Positions 1 through 7,405 of a stretch of DNA of 64,000 nucleotides are shown here, in pieces. The notes below the pieces were generated by a model. The model was not told where the DNA came from, made no database searches, and was given only the letters and a program-made list of their open reading frames with translations. Position 1 is the stretch's first letter. Every line of letters starts with the position of its first letter. Source of the stretch: Chloroflexi bacterium 54-19. Lineage in GTDB: Bacteria > Chloroflexota > Chloroflexia > Chloroheliales > Chloroheliaceae. The stretch is from the NCBI GenBank assembly GCA_001898225.1, contig MKTJ01000030.1:36064-100063 (forward strand), written 5' to 3'. The position numbers and the translations under genes were made by a program.

Positions 1-692
1 CAGGCCCCCATCATGGTATAGGTCACAATCGAACTGGCGTCGGCGATGTGAAACATCGGGGCGACGTGGCAGTAGACCGTGCGGGTAGAAATATCGCTGA
101 CCGCCGCCGAATTCAGGGCGTTGGCAATCAGGTTTTTGTGGCTCAGCATGACCCCCTTGGAGCGCCCGGTTGTGCCGCCCGTGTAGAACAGCCCAACCGT
201 GTCATCAGGCTCGGACCGCACATCTTGGAAAAAGGCCGCGCCGGGGCTGTCCGCGATAAGACCTTCGTAATCGAGCATTCCTTCCGGGGCATAACTGGCC
301 GTTTTGCTGGTAAAGACCAGTGTCTGAACTGTTTCCAGCCTGGGCCCAAATTTTTCGTAAAGCGGCAGGAAGGTATCTTCGATTAGCAGGGCCGTTGCGG
401 CGCAATCGTTCAGGACAAAAGCGAATTCCGCTGGAGCATAGCGGGTGTTGAGCGGGACGATAATCGCACCGAGCCGGGGTAGCGCATAGTAGGCTTCCAG
501 GTAGCGGTAGCCGTTGGACATAAGGACGCCGACCCGGTCGCCTTTTTTGAGGCCAAGCTGGCTCAGGGAAGCAGCCAGGCGGAAAGCCCGCCGGTCGAAT
601 TCGGCCCAGGTTATTTTGGTTTCGCGGTCTGAGACAGCCAGTTTGTCGGGATAATATTTGGCGTTGCGGCGCAGGTGAACCAATAAATCCAT
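1..692 (-). CDS. Acyl-CoA synthetase (AMP-binding enzyme), 3' part outside window
   Basis: N-terminal 230 codons of an adenylate-forming enzyme of the acyl-CoA synthetase (FadD-like) family, which activates a carboxylic acid with ATP and then thioesterifies it to CoA. The frame opens with ATG at 692, preceded by GAGGTG 7 nt upstream, and runs off the left edge without a stop. The beginning has the usual signature of the family (residues about 7-50 resemble NAKYYPDKLAV, then TWAEFDRR), and the phosphate-binding A3 motif YTGGTTGRSKG lies near residues 170-180. The C-terminal lid domain and acyl pocket are not visible, so the substrate cannot be named. The gene is divergent from the LacI gene at 1214 and has a foldable leader (736-840). 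Family assignment is secure; the precise activity is not. Confidence 0.9.
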   Translation of the reverse strand, partial: MDLLVHLRRNAKYYPDKLAVSDRETKITWAEFDRRAFRLAASLSQLGLKKGDRVGVLMSNGYRYLEAYYALPRLGAIIVPLNTRYAPAEFAFVLNDCAATALLIEDTFLPLYEKFGPRLETVQTLVFTSKTASYAPEGMLDYEGLIADSPGAAFFQDVRSEPDDTVGLFYTGGTTGRSKGVMLSHKNLIANALNSAAVSDISTRTVYCHVAPMFHIADASSIVTYTMMGA

Positions 693-735
693 AGACACCT
701 CATTATGTCCGGTTGGTGGCAACAACACGTAAACT

Positions 736-840
736 TTGGGTGACCGAAGTGGCCGGTGAGCGGGCCTTTGCAAGGTTGTTGCTCACCCCGAGCGGAATCC
801 GGTGACCCAATAACAGGTTCCCTCTCTGAAGGGCCTGTTA
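736..840 (-). promoter_or_regulatory. Structured leader upstream of the acyl-CoA synthetase gene
   Basis: Nested complementary segments. On the + strand TTGGGTGACCG (736-746) pairs with CGGTGACCCAA (800-810) apart from one G.G mismatch. Inside it GGTGAGC (755-761) pairs with GCTCACC (781-787), capped by CCTT-TGC-AAGG (765-775). Next to it TAACAGG (811-817) pairs with CCTGTTA (834-840), enclosing CCCT/AGGG (820-833). The block ends about 44 nt before the ATG at 692, so it would lie in that gene's 5' untranslated region. No known riboswitch consensus was recognised. Strand is inferred from proximity. Confidence 0.5.
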
Positions 841-1035
841 GGTTCAGGAATTTAGACTTTCATTAAATCCGGCGTATTGGCAGGTTGCGTTGGATTGTTA
901 CAAATTGCATTAATTTATGCAACAAACCCGGTGATTTCATATTACTATAACTTTTCCAATATATCCAATATTGATTAAGTCTAGTATTATATTTAAAAGA
1001 TATTGAAAGCAGGATTTAACTCAGGATAATAAAGC

Positions 1036-1107
1036 TGCAAGCGTTTACCCGGTCTAAAAAGAAAGAAAATGTTAAATTATTATTGAAATAGATATGAAAC
1101 GCTTGTA
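1036..1107. promoter_or_regulatory. Two LacI-family operators
   Basis: Two copies of the LacI/GalR-family core AANCGNTT: AAGCGTTT at 1039-1046 (in TGCAAGCGTTTACC) and AAACGCTT at 1097-1104 (in ATGAAACGCTTGTA). The second is the reverse complement of the first, and together they give CAAGCGTTT on opposite strands. Their centres are 58 bp apart. They precede the LacI-type gene at 1214, which points to autoregulation, possibly by looping. Confidence 0.6.
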
Positions 1108-1213
1108 TTGTCTCAGAAAATATTTATAATTGTTGTTGAAACAACTCTATGAAAATGATTTTCTGCAACAAATAAAAAACAAAATTTACTGAAAAGAGAT
1201 AAGGGCTATTTAA

Positions 1214-2242
1214 ATGGCTAATCCCACCGTCCGCGACATCGCCCAACGGGCCGGTGTTTCCGCCTCGACCGTCTCGCGTGCCCTGAACGGCTACCCTTAC
1301 GTTGACGAAGAAACCCGGCTGAGTATTCAAAAAGCGGTTAAAGAACTGGGCTATCCCCTGACCAGCCTGCGCAAGTCCCAGCAGACCAGCCGGAATATCA
1401 TGTTGCTCTCAGGGTTCGAGGAACTGGTCTTTAGCAAGAACCAGAACCTGATTATGCGGGAACTGGTACGGGAGTTCTGGCGGGGGGCCCGGACTATCTT
1501 TCAGAACGCCAATTACAACGTGACGGTGCAGCATTTCACGCCCCATAGCGCGGAGTTACAGCGCCGTTTGAAGAGTGAAAAGATTGATGGTTTGATGCTG
1601 GCAGGTGGGGTTATTGAGGAATCGTTTATCGAGGAACTTGAAGTGAATGATGTGCCGCTGGTCGTTACGGGCTCATTTCTAAAGACGCGCAAGCTCGATT
1701 ATGTCGTGGCCGATATCGGCGACGGGATGGACCAGATTGTGACGCACCTGGCGGCGACCGGGCGGAAGAATATCGCCCTGGTCAACGGCCCGGCCAACAA
1801 CAACGCCAGCGAGCAAAAATATAACGGCCTGGTGCTGGCTCTCCACCTGCACGGCCTGGAAATTCGCAAAGAATGGATGTCCAACAGCGAAATTTTTATG
1901 GAGACGGGCTACCAGCGCACCCTCGAACTAATCAACCGCTTTCCAGGGCTTGACGCTATCGTCTATGGGGATGATACCCTGGCCGTGGGTGGTATCCGGG
2001 CGCTCAAAGAGTGTGGTAAAAAAGTGCCCCAGGACGTGGCGGTGGTCGGCTTCTACGATTATGAAATTGCCCGTTTTACCGACCCGCCCCTGACCTCGCT
2101 CCGGCTGGACCAGCGCCAGATCGGGCATATGGCCGCCCAGCGCATGATTCTATTGGTCGAAGCGAAACCGGCAGACCGCCAGCCCTGGTTGATGCTGGCC
2201 CCGACCCACCTCATAGTGCGCCAGTCTTCCCAACCTTCCTGA
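1214..2242 (+). CDS. LacI/GalR family transcriptional regulator
   Basis: A 342-residue repressor of the LacI family. Residues 1-50 form the LacI helix-turn-helix and hinge helix (TVRDIAQRAGVSASTVSRAL near residues 4-23), followed by a periplasmic-binding-protein-like sensor domain (about 60-340). Length is normal. The ATG follows an AT-rich leader with no strong Shine-Dalgarno. Two operators with the family core lie 105-180 bp upstream, so the gene probably regulates itself. It converges on the nagB-like gene (stop codons 8 bp apart) and sits at the edge of the sugar cluster. Its ligand is therefore likely a sugar or sugar derivative, but no matching operator was found in front of the ABC transporter, and its other targets may lie outside the window. 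Confidence 0.92.
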   Translation: MANPTVRDIAQRAGVSASTVSRALNGYPYVDEETRLSIQKAVKELGYPLTSLRKSQQTSRNIMLLSGFEELVFSKNQNLIMRELVREFWRGARTIFQNANYNVTVQHFTPHSAELQRRLKSEKIDGLMLAGGVIEESFIEELEVNDVPLVVTGSFLKTRKLDYVVADIGDGMDQIVTHLAATGRKNIALVNGPANNNASEQKYNGLVLALHLHGLEIRKEWMSNSEIFMETGYQRTLELINRFPGLDAIVYGDDTLAVGGIRALKECGKKVPQDVAVVGFYDYEIARFTDPPLTSLRLDQRQIGHMAAQRMILLVEAKPADRQPWLMLAPTHLIVRQSSQPS

Positions 2243-2250
2243 CTTATCCT

Positions 2251-3051
2251 CTAGAAATTTAAGAGCGCCGCCGAAGCCCGGTCAATAAAAAGCTGGGCTG
2301 CCGGGTGTTCGCGCAAAATCGAGGCCGGGCAGAGCGGAGTCACCGGTCCGTTCAGGCTGTCAAAAACGGCCTGGGCTTTGGTCGGGCCGGGCACCACGCA
2401 GACAATCGTGCGGGCAGCCAGGATAGCCGGGATGGTCACGGTCAGGGCCTGTTCTGGCACCGCCGCCAGTTCGGGAAAACAGCCGTCATGGACCTGCTGG
2501 ACCCGCGAGGTTTCGTCGAGGTCCACGATGCGGACCTTCTGGGAGTCGTTGAAGTCGGCGTAGGGCGGGTCATTAAAGGCGATATGGCCGTTTTCACCGA
2601 TGCCGATACAGGCCAGGTCGAGCCCGCCTTCGGCCAGGAGTTGCCCGTAGCGAGCGGCTTCGGCGGCGGGGTCGGGGGTGCCGCCCTGGAGAAAATTGAC
2701 CTGGCCGGGTTTTACCAGGTCGAAAAGATGCTCCTTGAGATAGGTCTGGAACGATTGGGGGGCCTCCCCGGCCAATCCCAGGTATTCGTCCAGGTGAAAA
2801 GCGACCACCTGCGACCACTCCACTGAACTATCCTTGCTCAAACCCTCAAGCAGTTCGTTTTGAGAGGGAGCCGCCGCGAAAATAGCCCTGGCGTTACCTT
2901 TTTGGGTGAGAGCCTGGGTCAGGGCGGTGGCGGCGACCTGGGCGGCGGCCCGTCCCAGGGCGGCCCGGTCGGCGAAAATTTTTACCTGCAAATTCCCCAC
3001 TTGAAAAGTTTTTTCCGGCCCCAAACCGGCAGCACCATAGGTCTCTGGCAT
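2251..3051 (-). CDS. nagB: Glucosamine-6-phosphate deaminase/isomerase family (NagB-like)
   Basis: A 266-residue protein of the NagB/6-phosphogluconolactonase fold. Members of the NagB branch convert glucosamine-6-phosphate to fructose-6-phosphate and ammonia in the cytoplasm. Visible NagB features are HLDEYLGL (about residues 85-92), the IGENGHIAFNDPP block, which carries the catalytic Asp/His region, and a C-terminal VTIPAI segment. The start at 3051 is chosen over an in-frame start at 3114. An AAGGAG lies 11 nt upstream of 3051, and the longer version would overlap the divergent promoter. The gene is divergent from the ROK repressor and shares its operator at 3138-3152. The natural substrate could be another amino-sugar phosphate. 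Confidence 0.85.
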   Translation of the reverse strand: MPETYGAAGLGPEKTFQVGNLQVKIFADRAALGRAAAQVAATALTQALTQKGNARAIFAAAPSQNELLEGLSKDSSVEWSQVVAFHLDEYLGLAGEAPQSFQTYLKEHLFDLVKPGQVNFLQGGTPDPAAEAARYGQLLAEGGLDLACIGIGENGHIAFNDPPYADFNDSQKVRIVDLDETSRVQQVHDGCFPELAAVPEQALTVTIPAILAARTIVCVVPGPTKAQAVFDSLNGPVTPLCPASILREHPAAQLFIDRASAALLNF

Positions 3052-3107
3052 CGGGAAGTTTCTCCTTCTAGTGCAAAATGTCAAAAAGGGTTTGTAAAAA
3101 TTTAGTC

Positions 3108-3135
3108 TTGACAAATCTCAAAACAATTATATACT
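3108..3135 (+). promoter_or_regulatory. Sigma70-type promoter of the ROK gene / sugar cluster
   Basis: TTGACA at 3108-3113 is a perfect -35 box, with TATACT at 3130-3135 after a 16-nt spacer. Predicted transcription begins near 3142, inside the palindromic operator 3138-3152. It points toward the ROK gene and the transporter downstream. Confidence 0.6.
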
Positions 3136-3154
3136 AAGTTTAGGTACTAAACAA
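3126..3154 (-). promoter_or_regulatory. Sigma70-type promoter of the nagB-like gene
   Basis: Reading leftward, TTGTTT (complement of 3149-3154) and TATAAT (complement of 3126-3131) are separated by exactly 17 nt. The spacer contains the ROK operator, so one bound repressor would block both divergent promoters. Confidence 0.55.
3138..3152. promoter_or_regulatory. ROK operator O1 (GTTTAG-GTA-CTAAAC)
   Basis: Perfect 6+3+6 palindrome GTTTAGGTACTAAAC. The flank CTAAACAAAC resembles operators of ROK repressors such as XylR. It overlaps both divergent promoters. The flanking bases ACTAAGTT...CTAAACAAA recur at 3305-3327. Confidence 0.6.
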
Positions 3155-3194
3155 ACTTCTGTCGTTTAACAATTTTCAACCAGGCATCCAGACC

Positions 3195-3211
3195 GAACGG
3201 TAACACCGTTC
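3195..3211. repeat. Short inverted repeat in the ROK leader
   Basis: GAACGGT-AAC-ACCGTTC, a perfect 7-bp inverted repeat with a 3-nt centre. It could be a further protein-binding site or a small hairpin in the long 5' leader of the ROK transcript. No regulator is assigned. Confidence 0.35.
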
Positions 3212-3309
3212 ATTCAACCTAAAAGACCAAAACACCCAGCCTTCAATGGCTAATTTGGTTTGTTTGTTTTACCTGCTAACCGTTGGTTTATAACAGGCAC
3301 CTGAACTAA

Positions 3310-3324
3310 GTTCGGGACCTAAAC
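3310..3324. promoter_or_regulatory. Second, degenerate ROK operator O2 at the start codon
   Basis: GTTCGGGACCTAAAC matches O1 (3138-3152) in the right half CTAAAC and in 4 of 6 left-half bases, with shared flanks ACTAA and AAA. It lies 10 bp before the TTG start of the ROK gene and about 172 bp from O1. That arrangement could support looping or a roadblock over the start region. Confidence 0.45.
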
Positions 3325-3334
3325 AAAGTTTGCC

Positions 3335-4582
3335 TTGATTAACGAACAAACTGCCAATCCCAAAATCGCCAGCACCATCCAGCGCCAGGTCAACCGGGCT
3401 AAAATCCTGCGGACGTTGCGGACCTTGCAGCCGGTCGCCAGGGTTGACCTGGCCCGTGAGACCGGGCTGAGCCGGGCGACCGTTTCCAGTATCGTGGACG
3501 AACTGGTGCTGGAATCTCTGGTCGAGGAAATCGGCGCGACCACCTCAAGAGGGGGCCGCCGCCCGATTTTGCTGCGAGTGAGGCCGGGCCGGGAGGGCCG
3601 CTCGGCCATCGGCTTCGAGCTTTCCCGCAACAACCTGACCGGGGTGGTCGTGGATTTGCATGGCCGGGTTATCGCCACCCACCGCGAACTGCTCCCGGCG
3701 GGCCAATTGGAACCGGCAGGACTGGTCGAACTGGTCCGGCAACAGGTCGAACGCCTGACCGGGCCCCAGGCGCCGGCTGCCCACAACCTGGTGGGGATAG
3801 GGTTGGGTGTGCCCGGCCTGGTCAATCCCGATACCGGGTTTGTCCAGTTGGCCGCCCAGTTCGGCTGGCACTCCGTTCCGCTCAAAGAGATGCTGGAAGA
3901 GCGGCTCAAAGTGCCGGTCAAGGTCATGAACAATGTTAAAGCCGCTGCTCTGGGCGAAGTCATCTATAGCAATGACACGCCCGACCATTCGCCCAACCCC
4001 CGCCTTTACCTGTCTTTAGGCGAAGGTATTGGGTCCGGCCTGATTATCGAAGGCAAACTGCTCAGTGGGGCTTCCTACACTGCCGGAGAATTCGGGCATA
4101 TCACGGTCGCGCCGAACGGTCCCCTATGCACCTGTGGTAACACGGGCTGCCTGGAAGCGGTGGCGGGCTTACCAGCCCTGGTCAGCCGCTACCTGGAACT
4201 GGCGCGCCTGGAAGAACCCAATCGTTTAACCACGACCCCCGGCGAATTCCCCTTCCTGACTTCTGCTCGCTTCCTGGAAGCGGTCAGCGCGGGGGACCGC
4301 CTGGCGGGTCGGGTCGTCGCCGAAGCCGCCGAACAAATCGCCACTGCTCTGGCGGGTGTCATCAATTTTACTAACCCGGAACTGATTATCCTGGGCGGAC
4401 CCCTGGGGCAGGTGGGCGCAGCGTTGCTGGACCCGCTCAACCAGGCGTTACGCCGCCGCGCCTTACCCCTGCCTCTCAGCCAGGTCCGCCTGATTACCGC
4501 CTCGCTTGGTGTTAACGCCGCCGGGCTCGGCCTGGGAGCAACTTTAATAAGCCAGCTAAGTGAAGTGGTTTTGTCCCGGTAA
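3335..4582 (+). CDS. ROK family transcriptional repressor
   Basis: A 415-residue ROK (repressor, ORF, kinase) protein. Residues about 20-75 are a winged helix-turn-helix (LARETGLSRATVSSIVDELV), followed by an actin-like ROK domain (about 85-405). Near residues 252-278 it carries the EFGH histidine and the zinc-binding CTCGNTGCLEA signature. The only start before an in-frame stop at 3320 is TTG at 3335, and no Shine-Dalgarno is visible. The operator O2 occupies the position where one would be expected. The ligand is probably the imported sugar or its phosphate. The ABC transporter gene follows 64 bp downstream on the same strand with no terminator, so the ROK promoter probably drives the whole cluster. 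Confidence 0.92.
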   Translation: MINEQTANPKIASTIQRQVNRAKILRTLRTLQPVARVDLARETGLSRATVSSIVDELVLESLVEEIGATTSRGGRRPILLRVRPGREGRSAIGFELSRNNLTGVVVDLHGRVIATHRELLPAGQLEPAGLVELVRQQVERLTGPQAPAAHNLVGIGLGVPGLVNPDTGFVQLAAQFGWHSVPLKEMLEERLKVPVKVMNNVKAAALGEVIYSNDTPDHSPNPRLYLSLGEGIGSGLIIEGKLLSGASYTAGEFGHITVAPNGPLCTCGNTGCLEAVAGLPALVSRYLELARLEEPNRLTTTPGEFPFLTSARFLEAVSAGDRLAGRVVAEAAEQIATALAGVINFTNPELIILGGPLGQVGAALLDPLNQALRRRALPLPLSQVRLITASLGVNAAGLGLGATLISQLSEVVLSR

Positions 4583-4646
4583 AAATCACCGGCTGCCTTC
4601 TGCTTGGGCGGCCCGGTTCATTCTATTTGTAAAATAGGAGGATAAA

Positions 4647-6152
4647 ATGTCTGAAGAACCCCGGAAAAGATTGAGCCGCCGCCGTTTCGTCGCCCTTACC
4701 GGTGGCGCGGTGGTAGCCAGCGGTATTCTAGCGGCCTGTGGCGATAATACCGCGACAACCGCTCCCGCCGCGACCACGGCAGCCGCCACAACTTCCGCCG
4801 CTGCTACTACTGCTGCTCCCGCCGCGACAACCGCTGCCGCAACCACGGCGGCTGGGGCTACGACCTCCGCTGGCGCGACCACGGCGGCTTCGGGAAGCCC
4901 GGCAGCCTTTAACTCCGGCTTTACCGTAACCAGCGATAATATTACCCTTTCCATCTGGGCCGACGACGCCGGGATGGCTCCCTGGTACCAGAAAGTTACG
5001 GCGGACTACACCAAGCTCCACCCCAACGTGAAGTTCGATATTCAGGCTTTCGCCGTCCGTGATTTTGAAACCAAAATCGCCGCGTCTATCCCGTCAGACT
5101 CCGCCGCCGATATTTTGCAGGGTAGCCCAACCACTTTGCGGAAATATATCGAGCCGGGTTTGATTCCCAAGACTCCCGACTCGGTTGCCAAAACCGTGGC
5201 CGACACAAAAATCTTCCCGGCGGAACTGACCGGAAATATGCAGTTTAACAACGCTTATTATGGTTATCCGTTTTACCAGGGCCGCCACGCTATCTATTAC
5301 AACACCGACTATTTCACGGCGGCGGGCCTGACCACGCCCCCGGCGACGATGGACGACCTGACAACCTACGCTCAGAAGCTGGTTAAGGTCGAAGGCGGTA
5401 ACATGACCGTCAGCGGTTTGAGCTTGCGCCTGACCGGGGCCGGTAGCGGTATCGCCGAGAAATTCATGATGTTCCTCTACCCGAATGGGGGCAACATCCT
5501 GGAAAAGACCGCCGATGGCAAGTATCACAACGCCTATAACAACGATGCCGGTCTGAAGACCCTCAAAATGTTTATAGATATGGTCTACAAATACAAGACC
5601 GATGACCCGAAAGTAAAACATGACTCGGATGCTTTCGAGACAGGAGCAACCGCCATGTTCGCCCGTGAATCTTACGTGATTGGTGAAGCCGCCAAGAAAG
5701 CGCCTAACCTCAAGTACAATACTACGCCGATGCCGAAGGGCGTGCGCTGGGGCGACCTTTCATCACCAATTAACCTTTTCACGAGCCGCAGCACAAAGAA
5801 CGCCGATACGGCCTGGGACTTCATCCTGTTCTCGCAGCAGGAGATGTACCTGAATTTACTGCTGACAGAGGTTGGCTGGATTCCGCAGCGTCAGGACTAT
5901 ACTTATAGCGAGGCCATGAAGGCGCATCCTCAATTCGCGGCCTTTACCTTCAAAGACCCGAATTACAAGCTTTTTGTAACTCCGGCCATCGCGCCTTTCG
6001 ATGAACTCGAAACCAAGCTGGCCGACCGCTTATCGAAGGCTTTCCTCGACTCGTCGCTGCTGGATAACGAAGCCAAGATGAAGCAGATGCTGGCTGACGC
6101 GGCCAAAGAGACCGACGATATTCTCAAAAAAGCCAACCTCTACGGCGCTTAG
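4647..6152 (+). CDS. Carbohydrate ABC transporter substrate-binding lipoprotein (family 1)
   Basis: A 501-residue extracellular solute-binding protein (family 1, MalE/UgpB type). The N terminus has a twin-arginine-like SRRRF, a hydrophobic stretch and the lipobox LAAC with Cys at about residue 31, so it is probably an exported lipoprotein. Residues about 35-90 are a low-complexity Thr/Ala-rich linker, common in Chloroflexota and actinobacterial binding proteins, followed by the two-lobed binding domain. TAGGAGG precedes the ATG by 6 nt. It is the first gene of an importer with the permeases at 6284 and 7406. The following stem-loop (6168-6197) probably raises its level relative to the permeases. 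The sugar bound is unknown. Confidence 0.93.
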   Translation: MSEEPRKRLSRRRFVALTGGAVVASGILAACGDNTATTAPAATTAAATTSAAATTAAPAATTAAATTAAGATTSAGATTAASGSPAAFNSGFTVTSDNITLSIWADDAGMAPWYQKVTADYTKLHPNVKFDIQAFAVRDFETKIAASIPSDSAADILQGSPTTLRKYIEPGLIPKTPDSVAKTVADTKIFPAELTGNMQFNNAYYGYPFYQGRHAIYYNTDYFTAAGLTTPPATMDDLTTYAQKLVKVEGGNMTVSGLSLRLTGAGSGIAEKFMMFLYPNGGNILEKTADGKYHNAYNNDAGLKTLKMFIDMVYKYKTDDPKVKHDSDAFETGATAMFARESYVIGEAAKKAPNLKYNTTPMPKGVRWGDLSSPINLFTSRSTKNADTAWDFILFSQQEMYLNLLLTEVGWIPQRQDYTYSEAMKAHPQFAAFTFKDPNYKLFVTPAIAPFDELETKLADRLSKAFLDSSLLDNEAKMKQMLADAAKETDDILKKANLYGA

Positions 6153-6167
6153 TTTTTCGACCGGGAA

Positions 6168-6197
6168 AGAGGGTTCTGCCGCAAGGGAGAACCCTCT
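6168..6197 (+). terminator. Intra-operon stem-loop after the binding-protein gene
   Basis: AGAGGGTTCT and AGAACCCTCT form a perfect 10-bp stem with a 10-nt loop, without a long U tract. Such structures between binding-protein and permease genes commonly act as partial terminators or 3' mRNA stabilisers. Confidence 0.6.
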
Positions 6198-6253
6198 GCC
6201 TTTGCTGACCGCCGGGTATTTTCCGTCGCCCGGCAAATGTTCCCGAAAAATTT

Positions 6254-6282
6254 AAAGATTTCATTTCATGAAAGCAATCTTT
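6254..6282 (+). promoter_or_regulatory. Hairpin abutting the start codon of the MalF-type permease
   Basis: AAAGATT (6254-6260) pairs with AATCTTT (6276-6282), and inside it TTTCAT pairs with ATGAAA. The hairpin ends one base before the ATG at 6284, in the place of a Shine-Dalgarno, which is not recognisable. It would be expected to lower translation initiation of the permease. Confidence 0.4.
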
Positions 6283-6283
6283 A

Positions 6284-7210
6284 ATGGCTAGAAATATCCT
6301 TTCTCGCGGAGTGGGAAAAAGCCGTTCCGGTGTCTCAACACTCCAACGTCAGAAATTGTTATTTGTGTTTATCGGCCTGACACCCATCCTGGTTATTTAC
6401 GGGGTCACCCGTATCTGGCCGATTATTCGCACTTTTTACCTGAGTCTTTTTGATTCGGACCTGGTCACGCCGGAAAAACAGTTTATTGGAATTGATAACT
6501 ACACCGCCCTGCTCGACGATGATTCGTTCAAGCAAGCTTTCCTCAACACGACCCTTTTCGCGGTAGGGACGGTTGTCGCCAGCGTCATCCTGGGGTTGGC
6601 CCTGTCTCTAATTCTGACCCAGTTTATCCCGCGTTCGGGGCTTTACCAGCTAATCTACTTCCTGCCCTTCGTAATGCCTATCGTGCCGGTAGCTATCGTC
6701 TGGCGCTGGATTTATGACCCTTCTTACGGTCTTTTGAACTGGTTTCTTTCGTGGTTCGGGATTGCCAAGCAGGCTTTCCTGTTCTACCCGGAGACCGGCC
6801 TGTGGGCCATCGTGGTTATGAACGTCTGGAAGGTAGTCGGTTACAACATGGTTATTTTAATCGTGGGTATCCGCAACATTCCAACGCTCTACAACGAGGC
6901 CGCCGAAATAGATGGGGCCGGGCGCTTTGGGGTCTTGCGTTATATCACGATACCGCTGCTCAAGCCGGTTATTTTATTTGTGCTGGTTGTAACTACCATC
7001 GGCGCTTACAACGTCTTCACCTCGGTCTATGTCATGACCCAGAGTACCACTGCTTCCGGCAACTCGATAAAAATCCTGGTCGGGGAGATTTACGACAATG
7101 GCTTCCGCTATTCCAAGATGGGTTACGCCTCCAGCGAGGCGGTCATCCTCTTTGTAGTGGTGCTGGCCCTGACGTTGTTGCAATTCCGGTTCGTGCGTTC
7201 GGATACTTAG
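6284..7210 (+). CDS. Carbohydrate ABC transporter permease, MalF/UgpA type
   Basis: A 308-residue inner-membrane permease of the MalF (binding-protein-dependent transport, PF00528) family, with about six transmembrane helices. The cytoplasmic EAA loop is visible as EAAEIDGAGRFGVLRYITIP (about residues 204-223), which contacts the ATPase. Length is typical for UgpA/ThuF-like proteins. It pairs with the MalG-type permease at 7406 to form the translocation channel for the binding protein at 4647. No ATPase gene is present nearby, so a shared MsmX-type ATPase encoded elsewhere is likely. The gap to the partner permease is occupied by a heptad-repeat element. Confidence 0.92.
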   Translation: MARNILSRGVGKSRSGVSTLQRQKLLFVFIGLTPILVIYGVTRIWPIIRTFYLSLFDSDLVTPEKQFIGIDNYTALLDDDSFKQAFLNTTLFAVGTVVASVILGLALSLILTQFIPRSGLYQLIYFLPFVMPIVPVAIVWRWIYDPSYGLLNWFLSWFGIAKQAFLFYPETGLWAIVVMNVWKVVGYNMVILIVGIRNIPTLYNEAAEIDGAGRFGVLRYITIPLLKPVILFVLVVTTIGAYNVFTSVYVMTQSTTASGNSIKILVGEIYDNGFRYSKMGYASSEAVILFVVVLALTLLQFRFVRSDT

Positions 7211-7212
7211 GA

Positions 7213-7376
7213 GAGGTCAGAAGCCAGTAGTCAGAAGCCAGAAGTCGGTAGTCATAAAGAATAAAAGTCGTATTTAGAGGTTTATAGAATTTAGAGAAAT
7301 TGCGTTATCACGTTAAGCGAAAAGTGGCGGTCTTTACTGGCTAGTGAATACTGCCCTCTGACTACTGACCACTTAT
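7213..7376 (-). repeat. Heptad-arm intergenic repeat, copy A
   Basis: The left arm (7214-7255) is six tandem heptads of the type AAGCCAG/TAGTCAG. The right arm (about 7335-7374) is about five of the same heptads on the opposite strand. The core, read on the minus strand, contains TAGCCAGTAAAG and CGCTTAACGTGAT and matches copy B at 10048-10191. The element can fold into a long imperfect hairpin. It lies between the two permease genes and would be transcribed within the operon. Confidence 0.75.
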
Positions 7377-7405
7377 CCAAAAACGCCTGGTAGGAGCAAA
7401 ATTTA

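Larger units (their letters stand above)
693..1213. other. Divergent intergenic region between acyl-CoA synthetase and LacI genes
   Basis: No gene is seen here. The left half (to about 860) is the structured leader of the acyl-CoA synthetase gene. The right half (about 900-1213) is strongly AT-rich and contains two LacI-family operators at 1036-1049 and 1094-1107. A lone CAATATTG-type half similar to the operators at 19410-19484 occurs near 966-974 but is too short to call. Confidence 0.6.

Noticed and set aside
736..840. Resemblance to a T-box or c-di-AMP (ydaO) leader
   Set aside because: Short stretches such as GGGTnACCG recall T-box antiterminators, but the UGGN bulge context and specifier stem are missing, and no ydaO core was found.
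7213..7376. CRISPR array or tandem satellite
   Set aside because: The 7-bp units are contiguous without unique spacers and no cas genes occur; it is a heptad-armed repeat.
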